Below are positions 8,132-16,158 of a stretch of DNA of 16,158 bases, piece after piece (within the stretch, counting starts at the first letter, position 1; each line of letters begins with the position of its first letter). The notes below the pieces were generated by a model that was not told the origin of the DNA, did not search any database, and saw only the letters and a program-made list of their open reading frames with translations. Both the position numbers and the translations under genes were made by a program. The stretch comes from Stephanodiscus triporus (lineage: Eukaryota; Bacillariophyta; Thalassiosirophyceae; Thalassiosirales; Thalassiosiraceae): positions 1 through 16,158 of the forward strand of contig JALLAZ010000403.1 in NCBI GenBank assembly GCA_036939755.1, written 5' to 3'.

Positions 8132-9397
8132 GAGGATGTGACAAAGGAAGATCAAGCATTTGCATCTGATGATTCTTCCTTCCTTGAAGAAGTCGAAGGC
8201 ATGACCACATCAAAAACGGGACCAATAATCAGTATGATTGCTTCTAGTGCGGTTGTGGGGGAAGAGCAAGCAAAAAAATGTGAGGCCCAATGCCAAAAAC
8301 AAATTGATCTTGGTTTATCTATTTGATTCTAGAATAACAGAATTGAGTGAGGCAGCTTCTGGCCTGAAGGAACTAGGTGGGTGGAAACATGCTTCGTATG
8401 GTGGGAGATCATGCAAGAAGTGTGCAATGTCAGTTGGACAAAGGCATCACTTTATTTATTGAATATAATGACAAGGATAGGCTAGATCCACATCAATGTT
8501 TAAAAGATACACTTTTCGAATTTTGGATGCATTGGTAAGACAATGCTATTGTTGCATGATATTCATGTGTTCCAGTGCCATTTATATCAATTAACACATG
8601 TGCTATTTGCTGAATTGGATCAGTAGAGGTGAATCCCAACAACAGTCATCCAATGTGCATTTCTTTTGTCTCAATTCATGAACAAACTGAGAGATACAGG
8701 TCCTTAACACATGGTGAAATGGACAAAAATATCAATGTGTTTCAGAAGAAGCTTGTGTTCATCCCCATGAACACACTGCTTCATGCTAAATTGGCAACAA
8801 TATGGACGGTGATTTTGACACTATCAAAGAATGTGCATTATAAGTGTCATAATTCTATTTGAACGAATTGATTTCACACAAATATTCACACTCCCATTAT
8901 TTATTTTATAGCATTTTGTTTTTCCATTCAATGAAAAATAGTTTGCATGACAAAAATGTCTTTGCAAATTTGAATTATTAATGGAGGAAGAATCGAAACA
9001 ACACAATCGATCCTTTTGGTGCTAATAGCATGCCGGTGGTATCACCAAAGAGATGTTATTGTTTCATTTTTCTTTTACGAACATTAACAGCAGACATTTA
9101 TCATTTTCTCATCTTCTTCTGTCAATATCATCTTGCTTATTCCAGTTCCATAGCAAAACAATGGATAAGATTGTGGCGTTTTTGTTTGCAGGTATGCTGC
9201 CCTTCACTTGAGGTGACTACAATGATAGTCCTCGATTCAACACTTTGATCACAAAAAGCACGGCTTTTCGGTTTAACATGTCTGATGTTGAACGTATCAC
9301 GAAAGATAAGTCAACTTTGATTGACAAACTCTCAGTGCTGTACATGTTGCGCTCATCTAATGTTTGGCATGAATGGTGCATAAGTTGGCATCTTTGA
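8132..9397 (+). pseudogene. Ulp1/SENP-type SUMO protease (C48) domain, frameshifted and partly deleted
   Basis: Ulp1 peptidases process SUMO or remove it from proteins. The relic is readable in pieces on the plus strand. They are a linker (8132-8323), ELSEAASGLKELGG near 8343, GITLFIEYNDKDRLDPHQCL then KDTLFEFWMHW (to 8535), ISRGESQQQSSNVHFFCLN (8619-8675) and NVFQKKLVFIPMNTLLHAKL, with the catalytic His at 8782-8784 followed by Ala where family members have Trp. FDTIKE follows, with the likely catalytic Asp at 8817-8819, and then NNG-stop-DCGVFVCRYA, with the catalytic Cys at 9172-9174 and an in-frame TAA two codons before it. A C-terminal piece (GDYNDSPRFN...NMSDVERI..LSVLYM, 9212-9350) closes the domain. 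A GTAAGA donor-like site sits at 8535. AT-rich DNA at 8860-9150 separates the Asp and Cys blocks. The linker's first part is in the same frame as the OTU His block, separated only by one TGA. The domain is clearly Ulp1-like and clearly broken. Confidence 0.75.
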
Positions 9398-9728
9398 AGA
9401 GGCTAATGAGGTAGGCCTTGTTTGTGGAAGCAAAGGTCACTATTGATCTCTTGAGCATTTTTTTGCACAAGGCGCTGGAAGCGGGCCTTGCGGATCAAAA
9501 GGTCAGTCCCCTTTTGATATCTGCAAATCTCATGGAGTGCAACCATGCCCAGGCGATAACGGTGCAGCTTTCTTACCCCTCCGGCTCTGGGGGCGGAGGT
9601 GAATATATTGATGGTGAGTTGGCATCTAACTTCTTTTTGGCAAGATAAAAATAGAATCTTTGTCGGTTATGGCACTTACCTTGGCCACCTCCAGTGGACT
9701 TGCAAGCGGTCTGTTTCATGCGAGCCAT
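9357..9728 (-). pseudogene. Histone H3 pseudogene
   Basis: On the minus strand, ATG at 9728 begins MARMKQTACKSTGG, the H3 tail with Thr3 to Met and Arg8 to Cys. A GTAAGTG donor follows at 9679. H3 sequence resumes near 9588 as GGVRKLHRYRLGMVALHEIC, then RYQKGTDLLIRKARFQRLVQ, to about 9424. After a loss of roughly 14 residues and a frame change, 9419-9357 reads KAYLISLFKDANLCTIHAKH then TAG. The final helix of H3 (after AKR) is absent. The segment between the two parts has a pyrimidine-rich end with CCCCCAG, like an intron, but splicing there does not restore frame. In this copy H3 residues about 16-31 are missing. Substitutions at conserved sites, a deletion and truncation make it a pseudogene. 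A possible retained intron favours a DNA-level duplication over a retrocopy. Confidence 0.82.
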
Positions 9729-9992
9729 GATAATGGTGGAACGTTGTTGCTTCACTCCTGCTCTTCTGAATAATGTGAAGAGCAAGTGCGGGTTATTTTA
9801 ATTCCACAAAGTTTTTAATTGTAGAGCACGAGAAGGAGGTCACTGACCTCTCAACAACCAGAAATTGATCTGGCGAATTAAAATTTTACCCAGATATTCG
9901 TACTATTTCTCAGATACAGTTTACTGGATCTAAGATACGTATGGTTTTCTTAGAAATTTTTAAATTTTAAGTAGTACAGNAGCCTGCCACAG
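9729..9992. other. Spacer between the histone relic and the retroelement, with one ambiguous base
   Basis: No gene is seen. It includes a 15-bp near-perfect palindrome, GAGGTCACTGACCTC, at 9836-9850 (one central base). An AT-rich stretch ends near 9975. An undetermined base lies at 9980, directly before the GC-richer 5' part of the retroelement. Confidence 0.6.
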
Positions 9993-11220
9993 ATGCAGGA
10001 GGGGACAAGGAGGGAATGCAATCCATGAGCGTGGCAGAAGTTAGATAGCAATAGACGGCCCTCCATTGCTGCTACAGGCAACGGAGGGGGAACGTCATTA
10101 ACTGTGGCAAACAGTACCACCAGCACCCCTAGACAACGGGGCACTGCAAAACGGGCAACCACCCACAGGGATGACCAGTCCTTATTATGGTCTTTCCGCC
10201 CACGGGGGCAGCCATAAGGGCAAAATATGGGTGAGCAAGGGGGATATCTCGCCAAATTGAATTATATGGATATTAAAAATATGTTAGATAGACAGCAGGC
10301 TTCACGCAAGAAAGGGACCTTAACAGACAGTGAGATCAACTTGTTGGTAACAGAATGGCAAGGTAGAAGGACGGAGGATGAACTGAATCAAGTAAGGGTT
10401 GATATGGAAATGAGGGCGATGGCGAAAAAGTTACGCAAGTACAATGTGAAGAGGCTAGGGGAGATACCTCAGGAGAGGCAAGAAAGTATGATGAGGGTGT
10501 TGGTTAGTCAAATGGGAGGATGCGCCTCAAGGGAGATTAGGGAGATAAAAATGGCAGCCATCAAACAGTTCATCCAAAAGTATGACATTAACCTTTGCAC
10601 TTTCATGGAACTCAACTTCAACTGGTCCAAAGTGAACTCGTCCACTAATCTTGCCTCATGGCTTCAGGATGAAGAACGTGAACTGCGCTTGGTAACAGTT
10701 CATAACACAGCCAAATTCAGTGAGATATTTGGCAAGCAACAGCCAGGGGGCACAGTTATGATATGTTGGCACAAATTCATCCAGTACTAAGCAAGAAGAC
10801 CCTCGATTGATCCGAGTGGGTTGGGCAGATGGTGTGCATGGCCCTTCTATTGCAATCCAGTACACATGACTAGGCTAGTCGTGGCATACAGACCCAGTCA
10901 CCGGAAGTCAAAGGGATTAAAGACAGTATACCAGCAGCACCTGCGGTGCATCCAAACCTGCAGGCTGAGCACGGATCCAGCATCGCTGTTTGACTCTGAC
11001 CTCTAAGCAAATTAAAGAGTGGAGAGGGGTGGGAGAACGGATAGTTTTAGTGATTGACATTAATGACCATCCACTTTACAATAATCTTTACCACCACCTT
11101 CAGGAGACCAGTACGGAGTTGGAGGAGTTCTCTCATAAGTGCTGGGGTCCGGTTGCTCCATACACACATCACGCCGGCACTTCCCTCATAGTAGACAGAG
11201 CGTACAAGTCTTCTGAGGAA
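9993..11220 (+). pseudogene. Retroelement N-terminal region and EEP-type endonuclease domain (broken)
   Basis: The frame beginning at 9993 has stops at 10026 and 10215. It then gives a charged helical N-terminal region (10227 to about 10550). The endonuclease/exonuclease/phosphatase domain follows. It shows FMELNFNW with the conserved Glu of the ELN motif near 10608, then a TAA at 10788, and further on TRLVVAYRP. A +1 shift near 10990-11005 leads to RIVLVIDINDHPL, EFSHKCWGP, a TH motif and YKSSEE at about 11220. The terminal part of the EEP fold, expected to carry the catalytic GDH-type motif, is missing: the sequence jumps to the linker before the reverse transcriptase. This domain would nick target DNA in an active element. 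Confidence 0.7.
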
Positions 11221-12669
11221 ACTGTGAAAGATCCCGCAAGTCTGAGTGTCCTTAGAGTGCAGAGGGTCGTGAACAGTGAAGTCAAGGAATACACAGTACA
11301 GGAAGATGTCCAGCAGGCAATCCAGCAAGAATGCGAGGTTTGTTTTACTCTTGCTCACAGCACCCCAATCATGCAGTCACTTCTCACCAATCGGTTGAGG
11401 TACTTGTCTTACAAATCGCTGGCTAGGTCCATCGTCATGGGCACATACGAGATACCTTCGGACTTGGATCCCGCCACCAGGCTGGTTCTTGAAGTAATTG
11501 GCAAACTTGGCATTAAAGTTATCAATGGCGAAGCGGGCAAGATAGTCATTACGCCCGCCTACTTCAAATGCTTTTTGCGGAAGGTGAATGAGTTCACATC
11601 CTCATCAATGTCTGGCGTCCACTACGGCCACTACAAGGCTGCAATTCAGGATGAGATTATCTTGGAGGCTTTTGCACTTCAACTCACACTGTTTGTGAGA
11701 AGTGGCATTCCTCCCAAAAGCTGGAGCGTCGGTCTTCAGGTAATGCCGGAGAAGATTGCTGGCATATGCCTGGTTGAGAAACTTTGCTCCATCCAACTAT
11801 ATGAGGCGGACTTCAACTGCTACAACCAGTTCATTTTTGGTCAGACTGCAATGCAGGCCCTATCCAAGAGCGGCGGGTATACCAGAGGAGTTGTTCAGTC
11901 AGAAGGGCAGCATGGCTGAGAATGCCAAATTTGACAAGATCTTGATGGCCAATCTCTCTTGGCAGACCAGGCAGCCGATGATAGTTACTTCGGCGGATGC
12001 GACCCACTGCTACGATCTGGTGAATCATGTGATCATGTCCTTTGTCTGGCTGGTCTTAACTAACGGGAATATTCCGGTGATTGTCGCAGCACTAATTTGT
12101 ATTCAAACGATGAAGTTCTTCCAGAGAACGGGATTTGGTGAATCCAAAATGTTTTTTTGTGGACTGTTCCACTTCTCACATGTGATGGGGCTAGGACAGG
12201 GCAATAGGACCACCCCACCGTCATTGACTCAGCTCAGTGCAGTCCTGGTCAATGTATTTAAGCAACTGGACCTTGGCGCTATGATACAGAACCCCCATAC
12301 GGTGGAGATGATACACTCCATGGGAACCCTGTTTGTGGATGATACTGACCTGTACACCTGGCGTGAGGACATACTCGATCCGGGGGATTGGAGCATTAGA
12401 GCTGTTTGCTCAACACAACCAGGGGAGCGCTAAAGCCGGAGAAATGTTTTTGGTACCTTATCAATTATGAGTGTGTGGATGGCAAATGGAAATATGTGGA
12501 CATGGTTCCCTGGGATCTTGTGATCACTAATCCAGATGGCATGACAAGCCTGATCTCCCTGGAACCAGTCATAGCATCCAAAAAGACACTGGGAATCCAT
12601 GACTCTCCATCAGGGGGCAACAGGGCCCACTTAGATTACATCAAGGAGAAGGTGGGGGTGGGGGTTTAA
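11221..12669 (+). pseudogene. Retroelement reverse transcriptase domain (broken)
   Basis: After a linker, fingers/palm motifs appear: SGIPPKSWSVGLQVM and EKIAGICLVEKL (about 11700-11790), then QLYEADFNCYNQF. A frame change near 11875 leads to SADATHCYDLVNH, with the motif A Asp at 11996-11998. VMGLGQGNRT corresponds to motif B. FVDDTDLY corresponds to motif C, with its two Asp codons at 12338-12343. Shortly after, DPG is followed by a small deletion and frame change near 12388 and a TAG at 12397 that replaces an expected Trp in the LEQWS-type block. The thumb continues to a stop at 12667. The catalytic Asp residues are preserved although the frame is not. Confidence 0.75.
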
Positions 12670-13740
12670 AGAGAATGACAAATGGCCACCTTCCCAGTCA
12701 CATGGCCTGGGTTGCGTACAAGCATCAACTATGGCCAGGGGTTAGATACGGATTAGGGACAATGACCAATGATCTAGAGGTCTCTGACAACCTCCTTCAC
12801 AAGGAGGATTACAAAATTCTCAATGTTCTCGGGATCGTCCGCAGTGTGACCAAAGGCCTACGGCGGCTGCATACGTCCTTTGGGGGTTTTGGCTTATTCA
12901 GTCTTCCAGCGGAGCAAGTGATCGGTCGAATATGCTCATGCAGCATTCCCATACTTTCACAAACTTGAGTAGGAAACTTGATGCCTCACTCAGATATCTT
13001 CAACTCCAGATTGGTACTCGACACAACCCTTTCCTTTTGGACAATGCATTCTGGGGCCATCTCATGCCCCTGTTGTGGGTAAAGATGTTATGGCGCACCC
13101 TTCATTATTTCAACATACATCTTCATATGGCCTACCCCAGCATTGCTCTGCCTAAGGAAAGGGACTAGGCGTTGATGGAGATTTTCCACTTGCAGGGCAT
13201 CAGCCAGGAGACGATGCTTAGCCTCAATAGATGTCGGGTGTTCCTGGAATCCATCTTTCTCTTGGACATCACTACCACGGATGGTTGCTATCTGGAAGAA
13301 TGTGTATTCAATCCCAGCGGCAGGGTCAGGTCGTCCTCCTTCAAGTTTCCTCACGAAGTCCCAACAAGGGTAGACTGGGACCGATGGTTCAATTTTTGGC
13401 ACTCCTTCATGACTACCGGCAACAAGCTCAAGGTACCCCTTGGCAATTGGGTTAATCCTACACATCGCATTTGGAAATGGTACTACAGAGCATCCTCAGA
13501 CGATCTTCAACGTGTCAAGGGTAGCACGGTGTTCCACTATGAGCCAACAACCGGCTTCCGTTTTACCCGATCAACTCGGACTTACCATATGTCACATGAG
13601 GAACCACTGTCTCCAGCATTGGCCAACTGCTCACCTATTTCCGTTATCTATTTCTCCACAAACCAGGTGATCAAATTATCCTCCGGTCCAGCCCTTGCGA
13701 CAATGGCAGATGCGCACATGGGGTTTTGGGAGTTCTTGGA
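12670..13740 (+). pseudogene. Retroelement region between reverse transcriptase and RNase H (broken)
   Basis: Three pieces continue the same protein. The first, from 12675, is MTNGHLPSHMAW...YGLGTM...LLHKEDYK...FGGFGLFSLP. After a shift near 12930 comes HTFTNLSRKLDASLRYLQLQ, reaching a TAG at 13166. The same frame then resumes with DWDRWFNFWHSF and WVNPTHRIWKWYYR up to FWEFLDSW. Aromatic-rich blocks suggest a structured connector. I do not assign a separate activity. Confidence 0.65.
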
Positions 13741-13743
13741 TAG

Positions 13744-14538
13744 TTGGGGGGAACATGGATGTGGGAGGTCATTGAACCAGGTAAGGACACCCCGGCAGAT
13801 ATCAAATGGATTGTCGATGGTATGCACAACGGATCCTTACTTTGGACTACAGACAGGTCATACGATCGGAAGCGGGCCGTTGATCTTTGCGGTGTGGGTT
13901 GGATAATCTTCTGCACCAGCACAGGCTTCCAGTTAACTGGCAACTTTTGGGAATTGGGAACGTTCTCCGTCGGCAAGCTCATACAGGGCCAAGCTACTGG
14001 GTCTCTTCGCCCTGCACCTACTTGCTCAGGCTATAGCGGAGATCTACAAGGTTGTCGGGTGGACAGCCCTGCTATGCTGTGACAGCAAACGTGTGCTCAA
14101 AGTGTCTTCTCATCACACGCGCCACATCCGTCCAAGTGCAAAATGCGCTGACATTTGCCGCAGACTTAAGGTGGTCAAACCGTCTACGGCCACATGGACC
14201 GCATGCTGAAGTGGGAGCAACTCACGCTCACCCAGCAACTTAATTGCGTCTGTGACACATTGGCGAAATGCTTGGTTGCCTCGGCGATCACCCACGGCTA
14301 TCACGACTGCCCTAATCAGCTGCTTCCGAAAGAGGATGTGGCTCTGGTCATATGGGGCAACAAAATTACTGGTGATATTTCCCCTCACCTGCGCTTCCAT
14401 GCTAGTACGGAGGTTGCACTGAAGTATCTGACTTCTCGTCCCCGGGATAAATGGTCAAACGACCGCTTCGATGAAGTGCTGGACTGGGAACACCTGGACC
14501 TCGCTCTCAAAAACAAGCCCACCATGGACAGGATATAG
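13744..14538 (+). pseudogene. Retroelement RNase H domain with a lost catalytic Glu (broken)
   Basis: RNase H degrades the RNA of the RNA-DNA hybrid. WTTDRSYDRKRAVDLCGVGW gives the first catalytic Asp (13852-13854), in a motif that is usually TDGS. A frame change near 13957 leads to SSYRAKLLGLFALHL, where AAG (13991-13993) occupies the position of the conserved Glu. CCDSKRVL then gives the next Asp (14081-14083). After another small deletion and frame change near 14180, VYGHMD supplies the late His (14191-14193), followed by QLTLTQQLNCVCDTLAK-type sequence up to a TAG at 14536. The order D, (E to K), D, H is diagnostic of an RNase H fold. Confidence 0.7.
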
Positions 14539-15404
14539 TGGTCCAAACAGCACTCCGGCTTCTGTTGCACGAGGGTTCAAGTAGGACATACTCGGGCAAC
14601 CTGCTTCCAGATGAGAGATGTCCAAATTGTGGATGATGGGAAACAGCCACTCATCTCATGCTCTGCCCGGACAATAGCCAAACAAAATTATTGGGTGAAA
14701 ACGTCAACTAGTTAACAACTTGGATGTCCCGAGATGATCAGACAGACCCGGAGATTCTCTATTGGATCCCTAAGTATATACTCATGCGCAGTGACAGACC
14801 ACTATCGGAGATGGGCTTCATGTCTCCTCAGTTTAAAGCCCTTGCAGCCAGTCAGGATCTCATCAGATGGATCTCAACGCACTTCTACACCATCCAGTCA
14901 TTCCATCTGGCCATGTCAAGTGGCTAAATGGCACGGACTGGACCAAACAGTTCATCTCTCGGCGGCTTCAAATTACGCGTGCCCAATGGATCTTCTGGAA
15001 CATCTCCCTACATGACAAAAACACGGCTACCCCCGCAACAAAAAGGCTGACAAGATTCTCCAGCTCACCAATGACTTCTCCCTGAAGACAGTTGATTTCT
15101 CCTTGAAATAAATATTTCCAACCTTACAAAATCCCACCTAGAAACCCAAGTTTACTGGACCCTGGCAATGGATGCGGCCATTAAGGCCAAAGAACTGGAG
15201 TCGGCTCGCGGTGCACGGGCTAAGCGAATAGGTTGTCGCCTAAACACAAAGATTGCCAGCAAAATGACGCTGGGTATCACAGCAGTTGAGCAGCATCATT
15301 CACCTACACAGTCTACAGTGATGCATGCCACCGACAGCTCTCAGTCATCTCTCGATCGCTTCATTCGAAAACGTCCCCACCCCTCATCTGTCATAGTGGA
15401 TTGA
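14539..15404 (+). pseudogene. Retroelement Cys/His finger and C-terminal tail (broken)
   Basis: After a shift near 14585, the sequence reads ERCPNCG, stop, WETATHLMLCPD. The finger ligands are Cys at 14619 and 14628, His at 14652 and Cys at 14664, a CxxC..HxxxC pattern like those following RNase H or RT domains in non-LTR elements. The same frame continues past a TAG at 14709 with DPEILYWIPKYILM and HFYTIQSFHLAMSS. Another shift near 14915 gives LNGTDWTKQFISRRLQ. From 15096 the final frame (FLLEINISNLTKSHLETQ, then a basic tail) runs cleanly to the stop at 15402-15404. Confidence 0.68.
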
Positions 15405-16158
15405 GGTCAAACAAACACCTCCGCAAACCCAACTGATTCCACACAAGACCTCGTCTTAATGTCTGAAGCTACATCACTAGCTTGTTACTGGCTTTTTGGA
15501 AGGACCCAGGTAGTTCTGCACTGATACCAAAGGGGTAGAGCTCCTCTGGTGCCACCTGGCGCCCGCGGAGCCCGACCCGGTTGCCCCGTCACGACCTTGC
15601 TGTGTTACGACACGGCAATCAAAAAGACCTTCGTCTATCCTAGTTGTACAATGTAGAATTAGTGGTAATTTATTAAGTAGTTTATTTATCATCTCCCCCA
15701 ACAATATACAAATGATACGGCCACTTTTCGGTTGGTTGTTACGTCCTCCCATCCAGCAGAAGCCATCGAAATCCGAGGCCTGGTCCCTCTCTTTATTTTT
15801 ATTTTTACCGCCACTCAATTTGTCGCCCAAACCGACGGGTAAACACAATCCCCCTCACTCATTCCGCTCGTGCACAACTCCTTTCCAACGCACCCCCACT
15901 GCCAACACTATCATTCGGTTGGTTGTTACATCTCCCTGTCAAATGGCAGCCATCTAAGACAGGTGCTCCGCCCATCTCTCAATTTTTTGATGGGTGCCTC
16001 AATTAAGGGGTTGCCAATTGAGATCAAATGTACAGTACGAGCTGGTATAAAACGATTTCTAAAAAAACTGCGCAAAAACACAAGAGATCCCCCCTGATGG
16101 TATTCGGGAACCTGTAGAATCTATAACAACGAATCTGAGACACATCAAAAACAAGTAT
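15405..16158. other. Flank after the retroelement, no supported gene
   Basis: No convincing coding sequence was seen on either strand. The 81-codon plus-strand and 123-codon minus-strand open stretches here lack recognisable motifs and overlap each other. The region holds a diverged direct repeat (15727 and 15914) and a TATAAAA-like motif near 16045. It may be the 3' tail of the element followed by the upstream region of something beyond the window. Confidence 0.4.
15727..15957. repeat. Diverged direct repeat, about 42 bp, 187 bp apart
   Basis: TTCGGTTGGTTGTTAC at 15727-15742 recurs at 15914-15929. Similarity continues through CTCCC and ends in AGCCATC in both copies (about 15761-15767 and 15948-15954). 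The spacer contains pyrimidine-rich sequence. Confidence 0.65.

Larger units (their letters stand above)
9993..15404 (+). mobile_element. Decayed non-LTR-type retroelement: EEP endonuclease - reverse transcriptase - RNase H - Cys/His finger
   Basis: A single long protein can be followed on the plus strand from an ATG at 9993 to a natural-looking stop at 15404 (C-terminus RKRPHPSSVIVD). It is interrupted by about ten frame changes and several in-frame stops (10026, 10215, 10788, 12397, 13166, 14536, 14634, 14709). Domain order is a basic N-terminal region, endonuclease, reverse transcriptase, RNase H, a CxxC..HxxxC finger and a basic tail. This order suits non-LTR retrotransposons, and the protein resembles one I know as repeated across diatom genomes. 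No long terminal repeats or poly(A) tail were found, and no target-site duplication could be identified. The 5' boundary probably lies near the ambiguous base at 9980; the 3' boundary is unknown. The number of disruptions indicates an old, inactive copy. Confidence 0.8.

Noticed and set aside
9418..9648. Plus-strand ORF of 76 codons with a Gly-rich stretch
   Set aside because: It is the antisense shadow of the histone H3 pseudogene; the minus strand explains the sequence in detail.
9836..9850. GAGGTCACTGACCTC as a possible histone-type 3' stem-loop or terminator
   Set aside because: The loop would be a single base, which cannot form a hairpin of that kind, and it lies upstream of the H3 relic's start, not after its stop.
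10990..11919. 309-codon ORF considered as a separate gene
   Set aside because: It is one frame segment of the long retroelement protein, starting inside the endonuclease and ending in the reverse transcriptase.
15521..15529. CTGATACCA, complementary to a typical initiator-tRNA primer binding site (TGGTATCAG on the minus strand)
   Set aside because: The match is only nine bases, no LTR ending in CA precedes it on that strand, and no LTR pair or gag-pol sequence is found nearby.
15477..15848. Minus-strand ORF of 123 codons after the retroelement
   Set aside because: No domain is recognisable, the composition is patchy, and it overlaps a repeat and a plus-strand ORF. Not supported as a gene.

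Overview
The window reads as nuclear DNA of a eukaryotic alga, most likely a centric diatom or a close stramenopile relative. Three things point there: short spliceosomal introns with GTAAG donors, two intact genes of which one resembles a ciliary axoneme protein, and decayed retrotransposon proteins of a type I associate with diatom genomes. The species assignment is inference. No prokaryotic, plasmid or CRISPR feature was seen.

Layout. (1) 1-181: GC-rich simple sequence that runs into the 3' flank of the first gene. (2) 182-3515: the only clearly intact genes, a head-to-head pair. A three-exon minus-strand gene encodes a 709-residue coiled-coil protein with a C-terminal CxxC. A plus-strand gene encodes a short EFHB/CFAP21-like protein. 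They share a 111-bp intergenic promoter with a symmetric pair of ACGCGT motifs. (3) 3516-6900: sparse DNA with small uncertain ORFs, a 3' remnant of one retrotransposon family (about 4660-5250), and small repeats. (4) About 6900-9400: a plus-strand relic in which an OTU deubiquitinase domain is followed by a Ulp1/SUMO-protease domain, both frameshifted but with catalytic motifs still legible. They may once have been a single protein. (5) 9357-9728: an antisense histone H3 pseudogene whose truncated end abuts the Ulp1 relic. (6) About 9993-15404: one long, heavily mutated non-LTR-type retroelement protein, ordered endonuclease (EEP), reverse transcriptase, RNase H, Cys/His finger and C-terminal tail, read through many frameshifts and in-frame stops. 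(7) 15405-16158: non-coding flank with a diverged direct repeat.

The head-to-head pair is plausibly co-expressed, perhaps for flagellum building in gametes. Everything from about 4.6 kb onward looks like accumulating mobile-element and pseudogene debris. The item most worth a second look is the OTU-Ulp1 tandem, which combines ubiquitin- and SUMO-removing protease folds in one degenerate locus.
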